Positions 12,301 through 19,660 of a stretch of 64,000 bases of DNA are shown piece after piece. Below the pieces are notes generated by a model, which made no database searches, was not told the origin of the DNA, and saw only the letters and a list, made by a program, of their open reading frames with translations. The translations under genes were made by a program, and so were the position numbers. The DNA lies in assembly GCA_022841705.1 (NCBI GenBank), contig JALHQZ010000001.1:1798001-1862000 (forward strand). Direction: 5' to 3'. This DNA is from Pirellulales bacterium (GTDB taxonomy: Bacteria; Planctomycetota; Planctomycetia; Pirellulales; Lacipirellulaceae). The first letter of the stretch is position 1, and the number at the start of each line of letters is the position of its first letter.

Positions 12301-12467
12301 TAACCACAAGATGAAAAGTCCGGAACCCGATCCCCGCGCTCATCGGCATGATAGACCAACTTCCCCCCCGGCCCCATATCGACCGGCATCGGCTGAGCAG
12401 ACGCGACACACGCGAATAGCAAGAAGAAAAGTGAACGCGAATTAGCGCGAATAGAAACAGTCTTCAT
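9369..12467 (-). CDS. Secreted beta-helix protein fused to TIM-barrel-like domain (DUF6298-like)
   Basis: A 1032-residue protein with a signal peptide (about 1-24). Residues 60-500 form a pectin-lyase-like right-handed beta-helix: AIQAALDEV, VVLRGAGA, then repeated strands describing short turns. Residues about 590-950 resemble a (beta/alpha)8 glycosidase-like domain (WWRGTIRPGE, FNPWYWRRL, LIHQNYFQHN, LSAEYTGPLHF, IDIRYWCYD), which I tentatively equate with DUF6298. A C-terminal beta-domain ends the protein. A candidate acid is the Glu of LSAEYTG. The combination suggests a polysaccharide-active enzyme for pectic substrates, but the reaction is unknown. It is 66 bp downstream of the BASS transporter gene and may be at the end of that operon. 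Confidence 0.65.
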   Translation of the reverse strand: MKTVSIRANSRSLFFLLFACVASAQPMPVDMGPGGKLVYHADERGDRVPDFSSCGYAGSNEPIPEVPTRLMVEPHEGDDGAAIQAALDEVATLPRDMNGFHGAVQLAAGEFQVAGSLLMNASGVVLRGAGAVEGGTTIVATGQDRRAVIRIQGQSSFLDGLQRRSARFPLTDEYIAAGSTSLRIANAKVDDHFLIASSINEQGVERLGAKALGVGWRGGSRTTYWMRKVVEVKNGIVQLDAPITFGIDKRYCDTHLYPYNEQDTTSKIGIEDLRIVSEYNSTNSHDEEHAWHAVVVNNVTDVWLRRLRCEHFAGGAVLLREGVRRATVEDVLALAPVSELGGYRRHTFFTQGQQCLFLRCYSEHGLHDFATGHCAAGPNAFVNCYAAEALGDSGPLESWSSGVLYDNVRIDGHELRLANRWLDPPGAGWSAANCLLWQCQAARIRCFQPPGAHNWVIGFWGQPIGDGEFHAESDFVTPISLFQQQLAERVSAAAANGVGPFLLNPEASTNPTVEEAAAFVERSKAPVRTLRDVIEERMAGATRTEIEPKLRRVVVSKPSAKSQAKKQLKLENGWLTIDGRVAVGATLDPIWWRGTIRPGEVESYGPSITRFAPGRIGTGMTDDLETVATQMQASNKTVYDHHYGLWYDRRRDDHLMVRRMDGAVAPPFFEQPFARTGRGHAWNGLSKYDLTEFNPWYWRRLADFSALCDEQGLVLIHQNYFQHNILEAGAHWADSPWRPANNINDTGLPEPPPYVGDKRIFMAPFFYDLSHPERRKLHEGYIRQCLVSFAERTNVIQSLSAEYTGPLHFTQFWLDTIAKSQVETGRDQLISIACTKDSQDAVLADAERAKLVDIIDIRYWCYDRDGKLYAPAGGVNLAPRQHLRQINPKPADPSSIHRTVREMKLAHPDKAVTYYAYQNCNSPNDGWAVLMGGGSLAAVPRLPEELLATLPKMKPADEQANLWRLAAADGSTLIYAPTKREDLKVTLPESPRGYRVVWINPDSGAQLDGGSVAGGEVKLAAEDRVIWLTRRD

Positions 12468-12533
12468 AAGTCCTGCGATCGCTATCTATTGATTTGAATG
12501 TCTTCAGTTTCTTTCCATTTGCGCTTACTCTTT

Positions 12534-13739
12534 TTATTCGTGTTCCCTCTTCTGCGCGGGTCGCAAGCGCCAGAAGTTCGCGAGCAGCGAGCCGCTGACG
12601 TTCATTACGGGAATAAAGATCGCCGCAGCGAGGCCCATCGTGCCGAGTTTGTTCATGCCGGCGGCGAGGCCAGTCGCCATGCCACCGTTTTGCATCCCTA
12701 CTTCAAACGCCACCGTGCGGCACGACTCTTCCTCCAATCCGAACGCCCGACTGCCCCAGTAAGCGAGCAAGTAGCCGAGCACGTTATGCAGCAGCGTCGC
12801 CGCCAGCAACGGTAGGCCGACCGCCAGCAGCGAATCGCGTCCCTCGGCGGTGGTGATACCGGTAACTAGCACCACCCCCGCCATCGCCGCGGCGGGCATC
12901 CAATGGTCGATCAATGGCGCCGCGAGCACCACACAATGATACAGCACGCCAAACAGTACACCGCCGAGGATAAACGCTAACAGTTGAATCCACAGCGCTA
13001 ACTGGCTGTGATTCTGCATCCACTTCCACACCGCTCCGTGCGCAAGTAAATCTGCAATTAAAAGCACCGCGGCCCCGGCGAGCCCCCACACGACTCGCTT
13101 GCCTCGCGTGGAACCGAACTTGAAGTAATCATGCACTAGCGCTGCACCGGTGGGCACAATGACGATCTTGATGATATCCACCATCATCTTCGTAAAGCTG
13201 ATTTCCACCATCGAACCAGCGAGAATCTTCATCCACATCGGCGTCAGCAGCGGCGCGAGGAGCGTAGCGATCGAGGTGATCGCAATGGAGAGCGCCAGAT
13301 TTCCGCCCGCGATGTAGACCATTACGTTCGACGCAAGTCCGCTGGAACACGACCCGATCAGCACCATCCCCGCCGCGATCTCCGGCGGCAAGCGAAACAG
13401 CACGGCGAGGCTATAACCTAACAGCGGCATGATGAGGTACTGGCAGAACAGCCCGACCACGATCGGAAACGGTTTTTGCGAGACGCCCACCAAATCGCGG
13501 ATCCCCATGTGGGTGGCCATCCCGAACATCACCAGTTGAATGAGCACCAGCAACATCGTTTTGTGGGCCGTCGTGCCGCGTTCAAACGGCTTAAACCACT
13601 CCGGAAACAACATCGCCGCTGTGACGATCGCGATGATCCATGCGGTGAATTGGTACGTACGCAGCGTCGGCACGAACCGGACGCCAAACGCCAGCAGGGT
13701 CACGATAACGACGATCAGCAAGTGGGCGATGTCAGGCAT
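12534..13739 (-). CDS. Bile acid:sodium symporter (BASS) family transporter
   Basis: A 401-residue integral membrane protein with about ten hydrophobic segments. The stretch GMVLIGSCSSGLASNVMVYI is the conserved discontinuous-helix region of the BASS family, and the second crossing region with GMQNGGMATGLA is also present. Family members couple sodium to uptake, or in some cases efflux, of organic anions such as bile acids, pantothenate or keto acids. As the last gene of the RuBisCO-like/acid-kinase run it is a good candidate to move an acid intermediate or substrate. It is separated by 97 bp from the racemase gene. Confidence 0.85.
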   Translation of the reverse strand: MPDIAHLLIVVIVTLLAFGVRFVPTLRTYQFTAWIIAIVTAAMLFPEWFKPFERGTTAHKTMLLVLIQLVMFGMATHMGIRDLVGVSQKPFPIVVGLFCQYLIMPLLGYSLAVLFRLPPEIAAGMVLIGSCSSGLASNVMVYIAGGNLALSIAITSIATLLAPLLTPMWMKILAGSMVEISFTKMMVDIIKIVIVPTGAALVHDYFKFGSTRGKRVVWGLAGAAVLLIADLLAHGAVWKWMQNHSQLALWIQLLAFILGGVLFGVLYHCVVLAAPLIDHWMPAAAMAGVVLVTGITTAEGRDSLLAVGLPLLAATLLHNVLGYLLAYWGSRAFGLEEESCRTVAFEVGMQNGGMATGLAAGMNKLGTMGLAAAIFIPVMNVSGSLLANFWRLRPAQKREHE

Positions 13740-13836
13740 TCGTAGTGCAAGGGCATGCGAATCTGGGGGGGAATCCGTCCGAAATCCGCGGATCAGAATT
13801 GGAAAGTCATCGACGTTAATCAGCGAGCATCGGCGG

Positions 13837-14496
13837 CTATTTCTTTAGCACTGAGGCAACATGTTCAATCGCCAGCGCGGGGCTCGAAAGAATTGGCGGC
13901 CAATCGGAGCGGGGCGGGAGCGCTTCAGCGACGCGGGCCATCGAGGCTTGGGCGAGGACGATCACATCAACCTGTGGCGCCAGCGTTTCAAGCCCTTGCT
14001 GCACCAGGGAATCGTGCCGAGCCGTGTCGCCACTCATCAGGGCTTCGAAGGCGCCGGCGCACAAATGGGGAGACAATTCCAACGGCCGATCGGCCAGAGC
14101 CGCGCGACGCCGGATGAGATCGCTCGTCGGTTCCAGCGTGGTGGCGAGCGTGGCGATTACCCCTACTCGCGCGCCAATCGCCGCCGCGCGATCCGCCATC
14201 GCTTGGTCAACTCGCAGAACCGGCACGCCCACGAAGGGCGCCGCCGCTTCCACGGCAGGACCGATCGACGAACAGGTCACCAGCACCAAGTCAGCGCCGG
14301 TCTCCGCCGCCGCGACAATCTGCCGCAACACGCGCCGCGCGACCTCCGGCCGTAGTTCGCCTTCGCGAATCACCTGCTTGATGAGACTGTCGTCCACGAG
14401 ATTCACCACTTCGACTCCTGGGAGTTTCGCAGCGCACAGCGCTGCGAAGGTAGGAACCAATGTGGCGGAAGTATGGACTAAACCAATTCGCGACAT
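13837..14496 (-). CDS. Aspartate/glutamate racemase superfamily protein
   Basis: A 219-residue cytoplasmic protein. The N-terminal MSRIGLVHTSATLVP and the segment VLVTCSSIGPAVEAA carry the first conserved Cys region of the Asp/Glu/hydantoin racemase superfamily. The second cysteine expected near the C-terminal half lies in SPHLCAGAFEALMSGD. The superfamily includes amino-acid racemases, maleate isomerase and arylmalonate decarboxylase, so it may isomerise or decarboxylate an acid here instead of racemising an amino acid. It follows the DUF1537 kinase by 35 bp. Its position beside the RuBisCO-like protein suggests a step in the same acid-sugar pathway. Confidence 0.8.
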   Translation of the reverse strand: MSRIGLVHTSATLVPTFAALCAAKLPGVEVVNLVDDSLIKQVIREGELRPEVARRVLRQIVAAAETGADLVLVTCSSIGPAVEAAAPFVGVPVLRVDQAMADRAAAIGARVGVIATLATTLEPTSDLIRRRAALADRPLELSPHLCAGAFEALMSGDTARHDSLVQQGLETLAPQVDVIVLAQASMARVAEALPPRSDWPPILSSPALAIEHVASVLKK

Positions 14497-14531
14497 GTTT
14501 GTGTCAATAGTAAATGGAAATCGCTTGCGAA

Positions 14532-15806
14532 TCAGCGCAACAACTCGAAGAAGTCAGGCGGACCAACCTGGCCCCCTTTGAAAATCAGTTCCACGCCGTC
14601 GAGTGCGGTTCCAGGAGCCGTTGCCACACAAAGCGGCGCCCCTGGCGTGACGGTTGCCCTCACACGCAGTGATTCGAGATGAAGCAACTGAGCAGCATGA
14701 CTCGAAGTGTCGCCTCCGGCGAAACAAACTCGACGAATGCCAATTTGTTTGACGCACTGCTTGACGAGATCTCCGTAGAATGCGCTGAGCGATTCGGCGC
14801 AAATCGGGGCACTACTCGATGCCGCTGAATTGACGATCACGCTCTCGCTAAGCCGTAAGCGGCGGGTGGTCTCGGTCAAGACGTTGACTTTCGAGTCGGA
14901 ATCGCTCGGCGAGAATGACATCACTTGGAAGTTCCCCAATCTCTCGGCGTGGCGAATCTGCTCCACGGTGACAGGTGAACAACTTCCGCTAACGACGAGA
15001 ACTGGTCCCGTAGCGGGGGTGATCTTGGGCAACTCCCTTCCTTCGAGGCTCCATTGCATGCTGAGCGCCGACTCAACACCCGACGAACCCACCAAGAACA
15101 GTGGCGCCTGCTCAGCGGCTAGCGATTCGAACAAGCGGCCCAACGTCGCGAGGTCATTTTGTGAGAGTGCATCGCACAGGATGATCGATGCCTCTCCCGC
15201 CACTTGGTCCCAAGTTGCTCGCACTTTCTCAGGCGACTTCGCCAGTTGCAGGATGTCAAGCAGTCCGATCGAGCGCGAGGATTGCCGGGCGAAATGCCGC
15301 CGCAAATCACTCTCCGTCATCGGAGTGGCGGGATGCACACGCATCGCCGGGTGGCGATCGAGTCGATAAATCTCACCACTGCTGCCGATACCGTACCGCG
15401 CGAACAGATTGCCGAATACGCACCACCGGCCGAGATTCGGCGCGGCCACCAACAGCGGCACGGCTGTTGAGGGTTGTAGCATGGCGAGCGCTTCCTCAAT
15501 CACGGCTCCGACACTGCCGAGCGTCGGCGAGGAATCTGCGGTCGAGCAAATCTTGTAGTGAATGTACCGCGGTCGCAGCGGCGCGAGCGCGGTTAGTAGC
15601 GGCCGCACCTCGGTCTGCATTTCGTCCGGCGACAGCGAGCGGCAGCGGGTGGCGAGTCCAATGGCTCGCAATCCCGGCCGCGCGGCAAGTTGTTCACTCG
15701 TCGGCGGCGCCAAGAAAAGCTCTGCTTCGACACCAGCGCGCGTAAGAACCTCAAGCGCGTCGGTCGCGCCGGTGAAGTCGTCAGCGATGTAAGCGAGGTC
15801 GAGCAT
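14532..15806 (-). CDS. Four-carbon acid sugar kinase family protein (DUF1537)
   Basis: A 424-residue protein. The start LAYIADDFTGATDALEVL is the hallmark of DUF1537 kinases, as is GLATRCRSLSPDE. The C-terminal nucleotide-binding domain carries CFAGGDTSSHAA and FKGGQVGPPDFF. The family phosphorylates acid sugars such as threonate, erythronate, 3-oxo-tetronate and, in the apiose work of Carter and colleagues (2018), 3-oxo-isoapionate. The gene lies 9 bp downstream of the RuBisCO-like gene, which in the published apiose routes uses exactly the phosphorylated product. Function as a 3-oxo-isoapionate kinase is therefore a reasonable inference, not a proven assignment. Confidence 0.88.
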   Translation of the reverse strand: MLDLAYIADDFTGATDALEVLTRAGVEAELFLAPPTSEQLAARPGLRAIGLATRCRSLSPDEMQTEVRPLLTALAPLRPRYIHYKICSTADSSPTLGSVGAVIEEALAMLQPSTAVPLLVAAPNLGRWCVFGNLFARYGIGSSGEIYRLDRHPAMRVHPATPMTESDLRRHFARQSSRSIGLLDILQLAKSPEKVRATWDQVAGEASIILCDALSQNDLATLGRLFESLAAEQAPLFLVGSSGVESALSMQWSLEGRELPKITPATGPVLVVSGSCSPVTVEQIRHAERLGNFQVMSFSPSDSDSKVNVLTETTRRLRLSESVIVNSAASSSAPICAESLSAFYGDLVKQCVKQIGIRRVCFAGGDTSSHAAQLLHLESLRVRATVTPGAPLCVATAPGTALDGVELIFKGGQVGPPDFFELLR

Positions 15807-15815
15807 TACGAGGAA

Positions 15816-17060
15816 TCAACTGCGTCCGAACTTCTCAATGCTTGCCTTGAAGTCCGGCGAACGCTCTGCCGCCTCTTCAAGCTTCAACCCGTCCACGGCG
15901 TAGCGCCATGCGGATTGAATCGCCCGTACGCCCGCCGCGGGCCCACCGGGATGCGCTGCGATGCCGCCACCAGCGAGGTACAACAAATCTTGCGACGGGA
16001 ACCGGCGATAAGTTTCAAACGCTTGGCCGCCCCACTGGCCGGAGGAGACGACCGGCAAGAGCGGTTGACCGGAGAGGAACGGCGACGAGCACGCTTCAAG
16101 CGACTTGACGACCGAATCATCCGGTTCCCAAAACTTGTTCGCGATGCCGTTCACATGAAGTTGATCGACGCCTGCCAAGCGCCACAATTTCTGGTAGGCG
16201 GTGAACTCCATCCCCAGCAACGGGTGTCGGGTGAGTTGCCCCCAACCGTTGCGGTGGGCGTGGATCGGCAGTTCACCGCGTTGGGCCAGCTTGTGAACGG
16301 CGGTCAGACCGACGGGGTTGATACTGACCATCGCACAGGTAGCGCGGGCGGAGAGCAGTGTGTCATAGTTGCGCTGCATCGTGTCAAACTCTTCAGTGAT
16401 GTTGAACGCGTACATCACCTGCTTCCCGGTGCGGTCGGCGTGGGCATGAATGACCTTCATCACAGCCGCAACGCGCTCGTTGAACGGTGAGTGCGGCGGG
16501 TTGGCCATCAATTCATCATCCTTGATGAAGTCGATACCGGCTTCGCAGAGCGTCTGGACCATCTCCGCGGTCTCGGCCGGCGAGAGGCCAACGCTCGGCT
16601 TGATAATCGTGCCAATGAGCGGCCGCTCATTGACCCCGGCCAGCCGCCGCGTTCCCGCCACGCCGAACCGCGGGCCGGGGAACTTCGCAGCGAAGCTCGC
16701 CGGCAAATCGAAGTCCAACAATCGAAGACCAGAGAGCTGTGCTAATTCGTAGAGATTGCCTTGCAGCGTGGAAACGAGCGCCGGCAGGTTGTAACCGACG
16801 TTCTCCAGCGGCCATGAGATGCGAATCCGCGCGCGTTGAAACTTTCCGCTACCACCGCGAACGCCGGGTAAACTCGACGTCGTGACCGTTTCGAGCATTT
16901 CAATCTGCTCAACGCGCGCTGCGTAGCGGGCCTTGAGTTCCGCCGTCTCCCCCGGGACGGCGACGAAGGTGCCCGAAGACTGCTCACCGGCGAGCACTTC
17001 TGCAACCCTCGCTAATTCCAGCGGTGTTTCAATTAGATATGTGGCGGTGATGCGTTCCAC
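15816..17060 (-). CDS. RuBisCO-like protein (form IV large-chain homologue)
   Basis: I choose the GTG at 17060, preceded by GGAG eight bases upstream and 5 bp after the permease stop; this gives 414 residues beginning VERITATYL. RuBisCO active-site positions are largely kept: Lys154 in IIKPSVGLS, the carbamate-site cluster KDDE at 180-183, HAHR at 267-270, His302 and Lys309 in the loop-6 region, Ser340 and the phosphate-binding GGG at 364-366. Known homologues act as 2,3-diketo-5-methylthiopentyl phosphate enolases, or as 3-oxo-isoapionate-4-phosphate decarboxylase or transcarboxylase/hydrolase in apiose breakdown. Linkage to a DUF1537 kinase and sugar importer favours the last group. There is no small subunit or phosphoribulokinase gene, so CO2 fixation is unlikely. 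Confidence 0.88.
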   Translation of the reverse strand: MERITATYLIETPLELARVAEVLAGEQSSGTFVAVPGETAELKARYAARVEQIEMLETVTTSSLPGVRGGSGKFQRARIRISWPLENVGYNLPALVSTLQGNLYELAQLSGLRLLDFDLPASFAAKFPGPRFGVAGTRRLAGVNERPLIGTIIKPSVGLSPAETAEMVQTLCEAGIDFIKDDELMANPPHSPFNERVAAVMKVIHAHADRTGKQVMYAFNITEEFDTMQRNYDTLLSARATCAMVSINPVGLTAVHKLAQRGELPIHAHRNGWGQLTRHPLLGMEFTAYQKLWRLAGVDQLHVNGIANKFWEPDDSVVKSLEACSSPFLSGQPLLPVVSSGQWGGQAFETYRRFPSQDLLYLAGGGIAAHPGGPAAGVRAIQSAWRYAVDGLKLEEAAERSPDFKASIEKFGRS

Positions 17061-17065
17061 CGGCG

Positions 17066-18031
17066 TTACTCCTGGCGTTTGCTCGCTTGGTCGATGGCGA
17101 CCGCGATGAGAATCACAAGACCTTTGATGACCTGCTGCCAAAACGGAGAGACTTGCAATAGCACCAGCCCGTTATTCAGCACGCCGATCAGCAAGCATCC
17201 TAACACGGCGCCGAGCACCGTGCCGCGACCGCCGGATAGCGTAGCGCCGCCGATGACCACCGCGGCGATCGAGTCGAGTTCGTATCCCACCCCGGCGTTG
17301 GGCGTGGCGGAGTCGAGCCGCGCGGCAACCAGCACGCCGGCGAGCCCGGCCAAGGCGCCGCACAGAATATAAGTGATGCGTTTCGTGCGGCCGACATTCA
17401 CGCCACTCAGCAGCGCGGCCCGTTCATTTCCGCCCACCGCGTAGAGATGCCGGCCCCAACGCGTGTGCTGAGTGAGAATGTGAAACAGCACCACCAGACC
17501 CGCGGTGATCCACGCCGGGTTCGGGATGCGGAGCAAAGACCCGGCGCCGATTCTCGCGAACGATTCACCCAGCCCTGTGAGCGGATAGCCACCGGTGTGC
17601 AGCATCGTGAGTCCGCGGGCGATGCTCAGCATCGCAAGCGTCGCCACAAACGGCGGAAGTTTTAATCTTGTGATGAGCTGCCCGTTAACAGCCCCGAGCG
17701 CAGCGCCAACTAATAACCCAACCGCGACGGCGCCGATGGCGTTGAAATGCACCTCAAAACCGAGCGCGGCGAATACCAGCCCCTTCTTCAAACAACTTGC
17801 CGCCACGGCGCCAGCCAGCGCGAGGACCGAGCCGACCGACAGATCGATCCCGCCCGACAGAATCACCAGGGTCATGCCGATCGAGAGGCACAGGTTCACC
17901 GAAATCTGCCGCAAGACGTTGAGGCCGTTATCGACCGTGGCGAACTTATCCGTTGTCACACTGAGCGCAATCACCAGCACCACCAAAGCGGCGAGCGACT
18001 TGAGCGGAGCGTAGCTGGCGAGACGGGGCAT
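17066..18031 (-). CDS. Sugar ABC transporter permease (RbsC/AraH type)
   Basis: A 321-residue membrane protein taken from the Met at 18031; the longer start at 18061 would run into an intergenic hairpin. About eight to ten hydrophobic segments are visible. LSGGIDLSVGSVLALAG and NERAALLSGVNVGRTKRITYILCGALAG are signatures of the branched ribose-type permease family. It should form the inner-membrane channel with the ATPase and binding protein encoded just upstream. The next gene, for the RuBisCO-like protein, starts 5 bp after its stop, so import and the later catabolic steps appear to be translated from one message. Confidence 0.9.
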   Translation of the reverse strand: MPRLASYAPLKSLAALVVLVIALSVTTDKFATVDNGLNVLRQISVNLCLSIGMTLVILSGGIDLSVGSVLALAGAVAASCLKKGLVFAALGFEVHFNAIGAVAVGLLVGAALGAVNGQLITRLKLPPFVATLAMLSIARGLTMLHTGGYPLTGLGESFARIGAGSLLRIPNPAWITAGLVVLFHILTQHTRWGRHLYAVGGNERAALLSGVNVGRTKRITYILCGALAGLAGVLVAARLDSATPNAGVGYELDSIAAVVIGGATLSGGRGTVLGAVLGCLLIGVLNNGLVLLQVSPFWQQVIKGLVILIAVAIDQASKRQE

Positions 18032-18052
18032 GGGTGAAGTTAGCTGGGGTGG

Positions 18053-18078
18053 CATGCCCACGGCTCTGCGTGGGCATG
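18053..18078. repeat. Perfect 10-bp stem-loop between ABC ATPase and permease genes
   Basis: Arms at 18053-18062 and 18069-18078 are perfectly complementary around a 6-nt loop. It sits in the 63-bp gap between the ATPase stop and the permease start, where it could protect or segment the operon mRNA. It may also be a copy of a dispersed palindrome. Confidence 0.65.
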
Positions 18079-18094
18079 GAGCATTCGCAATGAT

Positions 18095-19657
18095 TTAGTT
18101 TTCTTCTCGTGCCGCGTGGGCATGGCGCTCCGCGTTCGATACCGGCAGCGCAGCTGTGAGCAGTTTCTCTTCGGTCGCGTCGGAAGCCGCGAACTGGGCG
18201 GAGAGCTCACCGTTGCGTAGCACGAGAATGCGATCGCAGACGGCGAGCACTTCGGGGAGTTCTGATGAGACTAACAGAATCCCAACGCCCTGCGCTGCGA
18301 GGCGCCGAAGCAGTAGGTGAATTTCGCCCTTGGCGCCGACATCAACACCGCGGGTTGGCTCATCGACCATCAGCACGCGGGGGTTGGTGGCGAGCCATTT
18401 GGCGAGGACGACTTTCTGTTGATTTCCGCCGCTCAAGTTCCGCACCGGAGTGCGAAGGCTCGGCATTTTCACTTGCAGTTGCTGGGAAAGCTCTCCCGCA
18501 GTGCGTTCTTCCGCGCTGGCCGAAACGAAGCCGCTTCGCCCATAGCGTTGTTGGCTGGCGAGCGCAACATTTCTGGTGACCGAAGCATCAAGGTGCAGGC
18601 CCACGCGTTTGCGATCTTCTGGCGCCAGCGCAAGGCCCGCCTGAATCGCAGCTTGCGGCGAAACAAAGAGCCCGCGCACTCCGCCGACGATAACTTCGCC
18701 CGTCGTTCGCGGGGGGTAGACGCCAAATAGCGCTTCCAACAATTCGGTGCGGCCGGCGCCCATCAGGCCGAAGAGTCCCACAATTTCTCCCTTCGTAACT
18801 GAGAGGGAAACATTTTTCACCACCAGCGGGCGGCCCGCTTTCGGTGCTGCGAGTGAAAGCTCACGCACTTCTAGGGCCACTTCTGTGGAGTCGTTCGCCC
18901 GAGAATGTGTGAGCGGTTCAACATCGCGACCGACCATCATCCTCACTAGTTCCGCGCGGGTTACTCCAGCAAACGACTGCTCGCCGATAAATTGGCCATC
19001 GCGCAGAATCGTCACGTCGTCGGCAATCTCCGCGAGCTCATCCAGCCGATGGGTAATGTAAACCATCCCAACGGCTTGTGACTTGAGCTGTTTGATGAGC
19101 CCAAAGAGAGCGGTTGCTTCTTGATGCGTGAGCGCCGAGGTCGGTTCATCGAGTATCAGCACGCGCGCCGACAGCGAGAGCGCCTTCGCGATTTCGACGG
19201 TTTGCTGCTCGGCAATGCTGAGCGAATCGGTCCGAACAGCGGGATCGAGTTGCGGCGCGAGCGGCGCGAGCCACGCCCGCGCTTCGTGGAGCATCCGATC
19301 GTGATCTACCAACTTCCAACGAGTGAGTGGCTCGCGGCCCAGAAACATGTTCTCGGCCACGGTTAAGTTTGCCGCGAGGTTAAGTTCCTGATGGATGATC
19401 GCGATGCCCGCCTCTTGAGCAGCGCGCGGCGACGGGAAGTGGACCGGCTGACCGTCGAGCCGCAGCTCGCCGCTGTCAGGCTGGACGCAACCGGTGAGCA
19501 CGCCCATCAGCGTACTCTTGCCGGCGCCATTTTCACCGAGCAATGCATTGAGCCGGCCCGCACGGATGTTGAGCGACACCCCGGCAAGCGCTTGCACGCC
19601 CGGATAGCGCTTCGAGATGTCCCGCGCCGCCAGCAGCGGCGATTCGCCGGTGGTCAT
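18095..19657 (-). CDS. Sugar ABC transporter ATP-binding protein, duplicated (RbsA type)
   Basis: A 520-residue protein with two ATPase domains as in RbsA/XylG. The first has Walker A GENGAGKST, the switch to LSIAEQQTVEIAKAL and Walker B LILDEPTSAL. The second has the characteristic degenerate Walker A (GLFGLMGAGRTELLEALFG) and the signature LSGGNQQKVVLAKWL followed by LMVDEPTRGVDVG. It energises uptake of a monosaccharide. It starts 3 bp after the binding-protein stop. The substrate is set by the binding protein and cannot be read from this subunit. Confidence 0.93.
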   Translation of the reverse strand: MTTGESPLLAARDISKRYPGVQALAGVSLNIRAGRLNALLGENGAGKSTLMGVLTGCVQPDSGELRLDGQPVHFPSPRAAQEAGIAIIHQELNLAANLTVAENMFLGREPLTRWKLVDHDRMLHEARAWLAPLAPQLDPAVRTDSLSIAEQQTVEIAKALSLSARVLILDEPTSALTHQEATALFGLIKQLKSQAVGMVYITHRLDELAEIADDVTILRDGQFIGEQSFAGVTRAELVRMMVGRDVEPLTHSRANDSTEVALEVRELSLAAPKAGRPLVVKNVSLSVTKGEIVGLFGLMGAGRTELLEALFGVYPPRTTGEVIVGGVRGLFVSPQAAIQAGLALAPEDRKRVGLHLDASVTRNVALASQQRYGRSGFVSASAEERTAGELSQQLQVKMPSLRTPVRNLSGGNQQKVVLAKWLATNPRVLMVDEPTRGVDVGAKGEIHLLLRRLAAQGVGILLVSSELPEVLAVCDRILVLRNGELSAQFAASDATEEKLLTAALPVSNAERHAHAAREEN

Positions 19658-19660
19658 CGA

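Noticed and set aside
15816..17060. A true RuBisCO for carbon fixation
   Set aside because: No small subunit or phosphoribulokinase gene is nearby, and the sequence is of the shorter form IV type in a sugar-catabolic operon.
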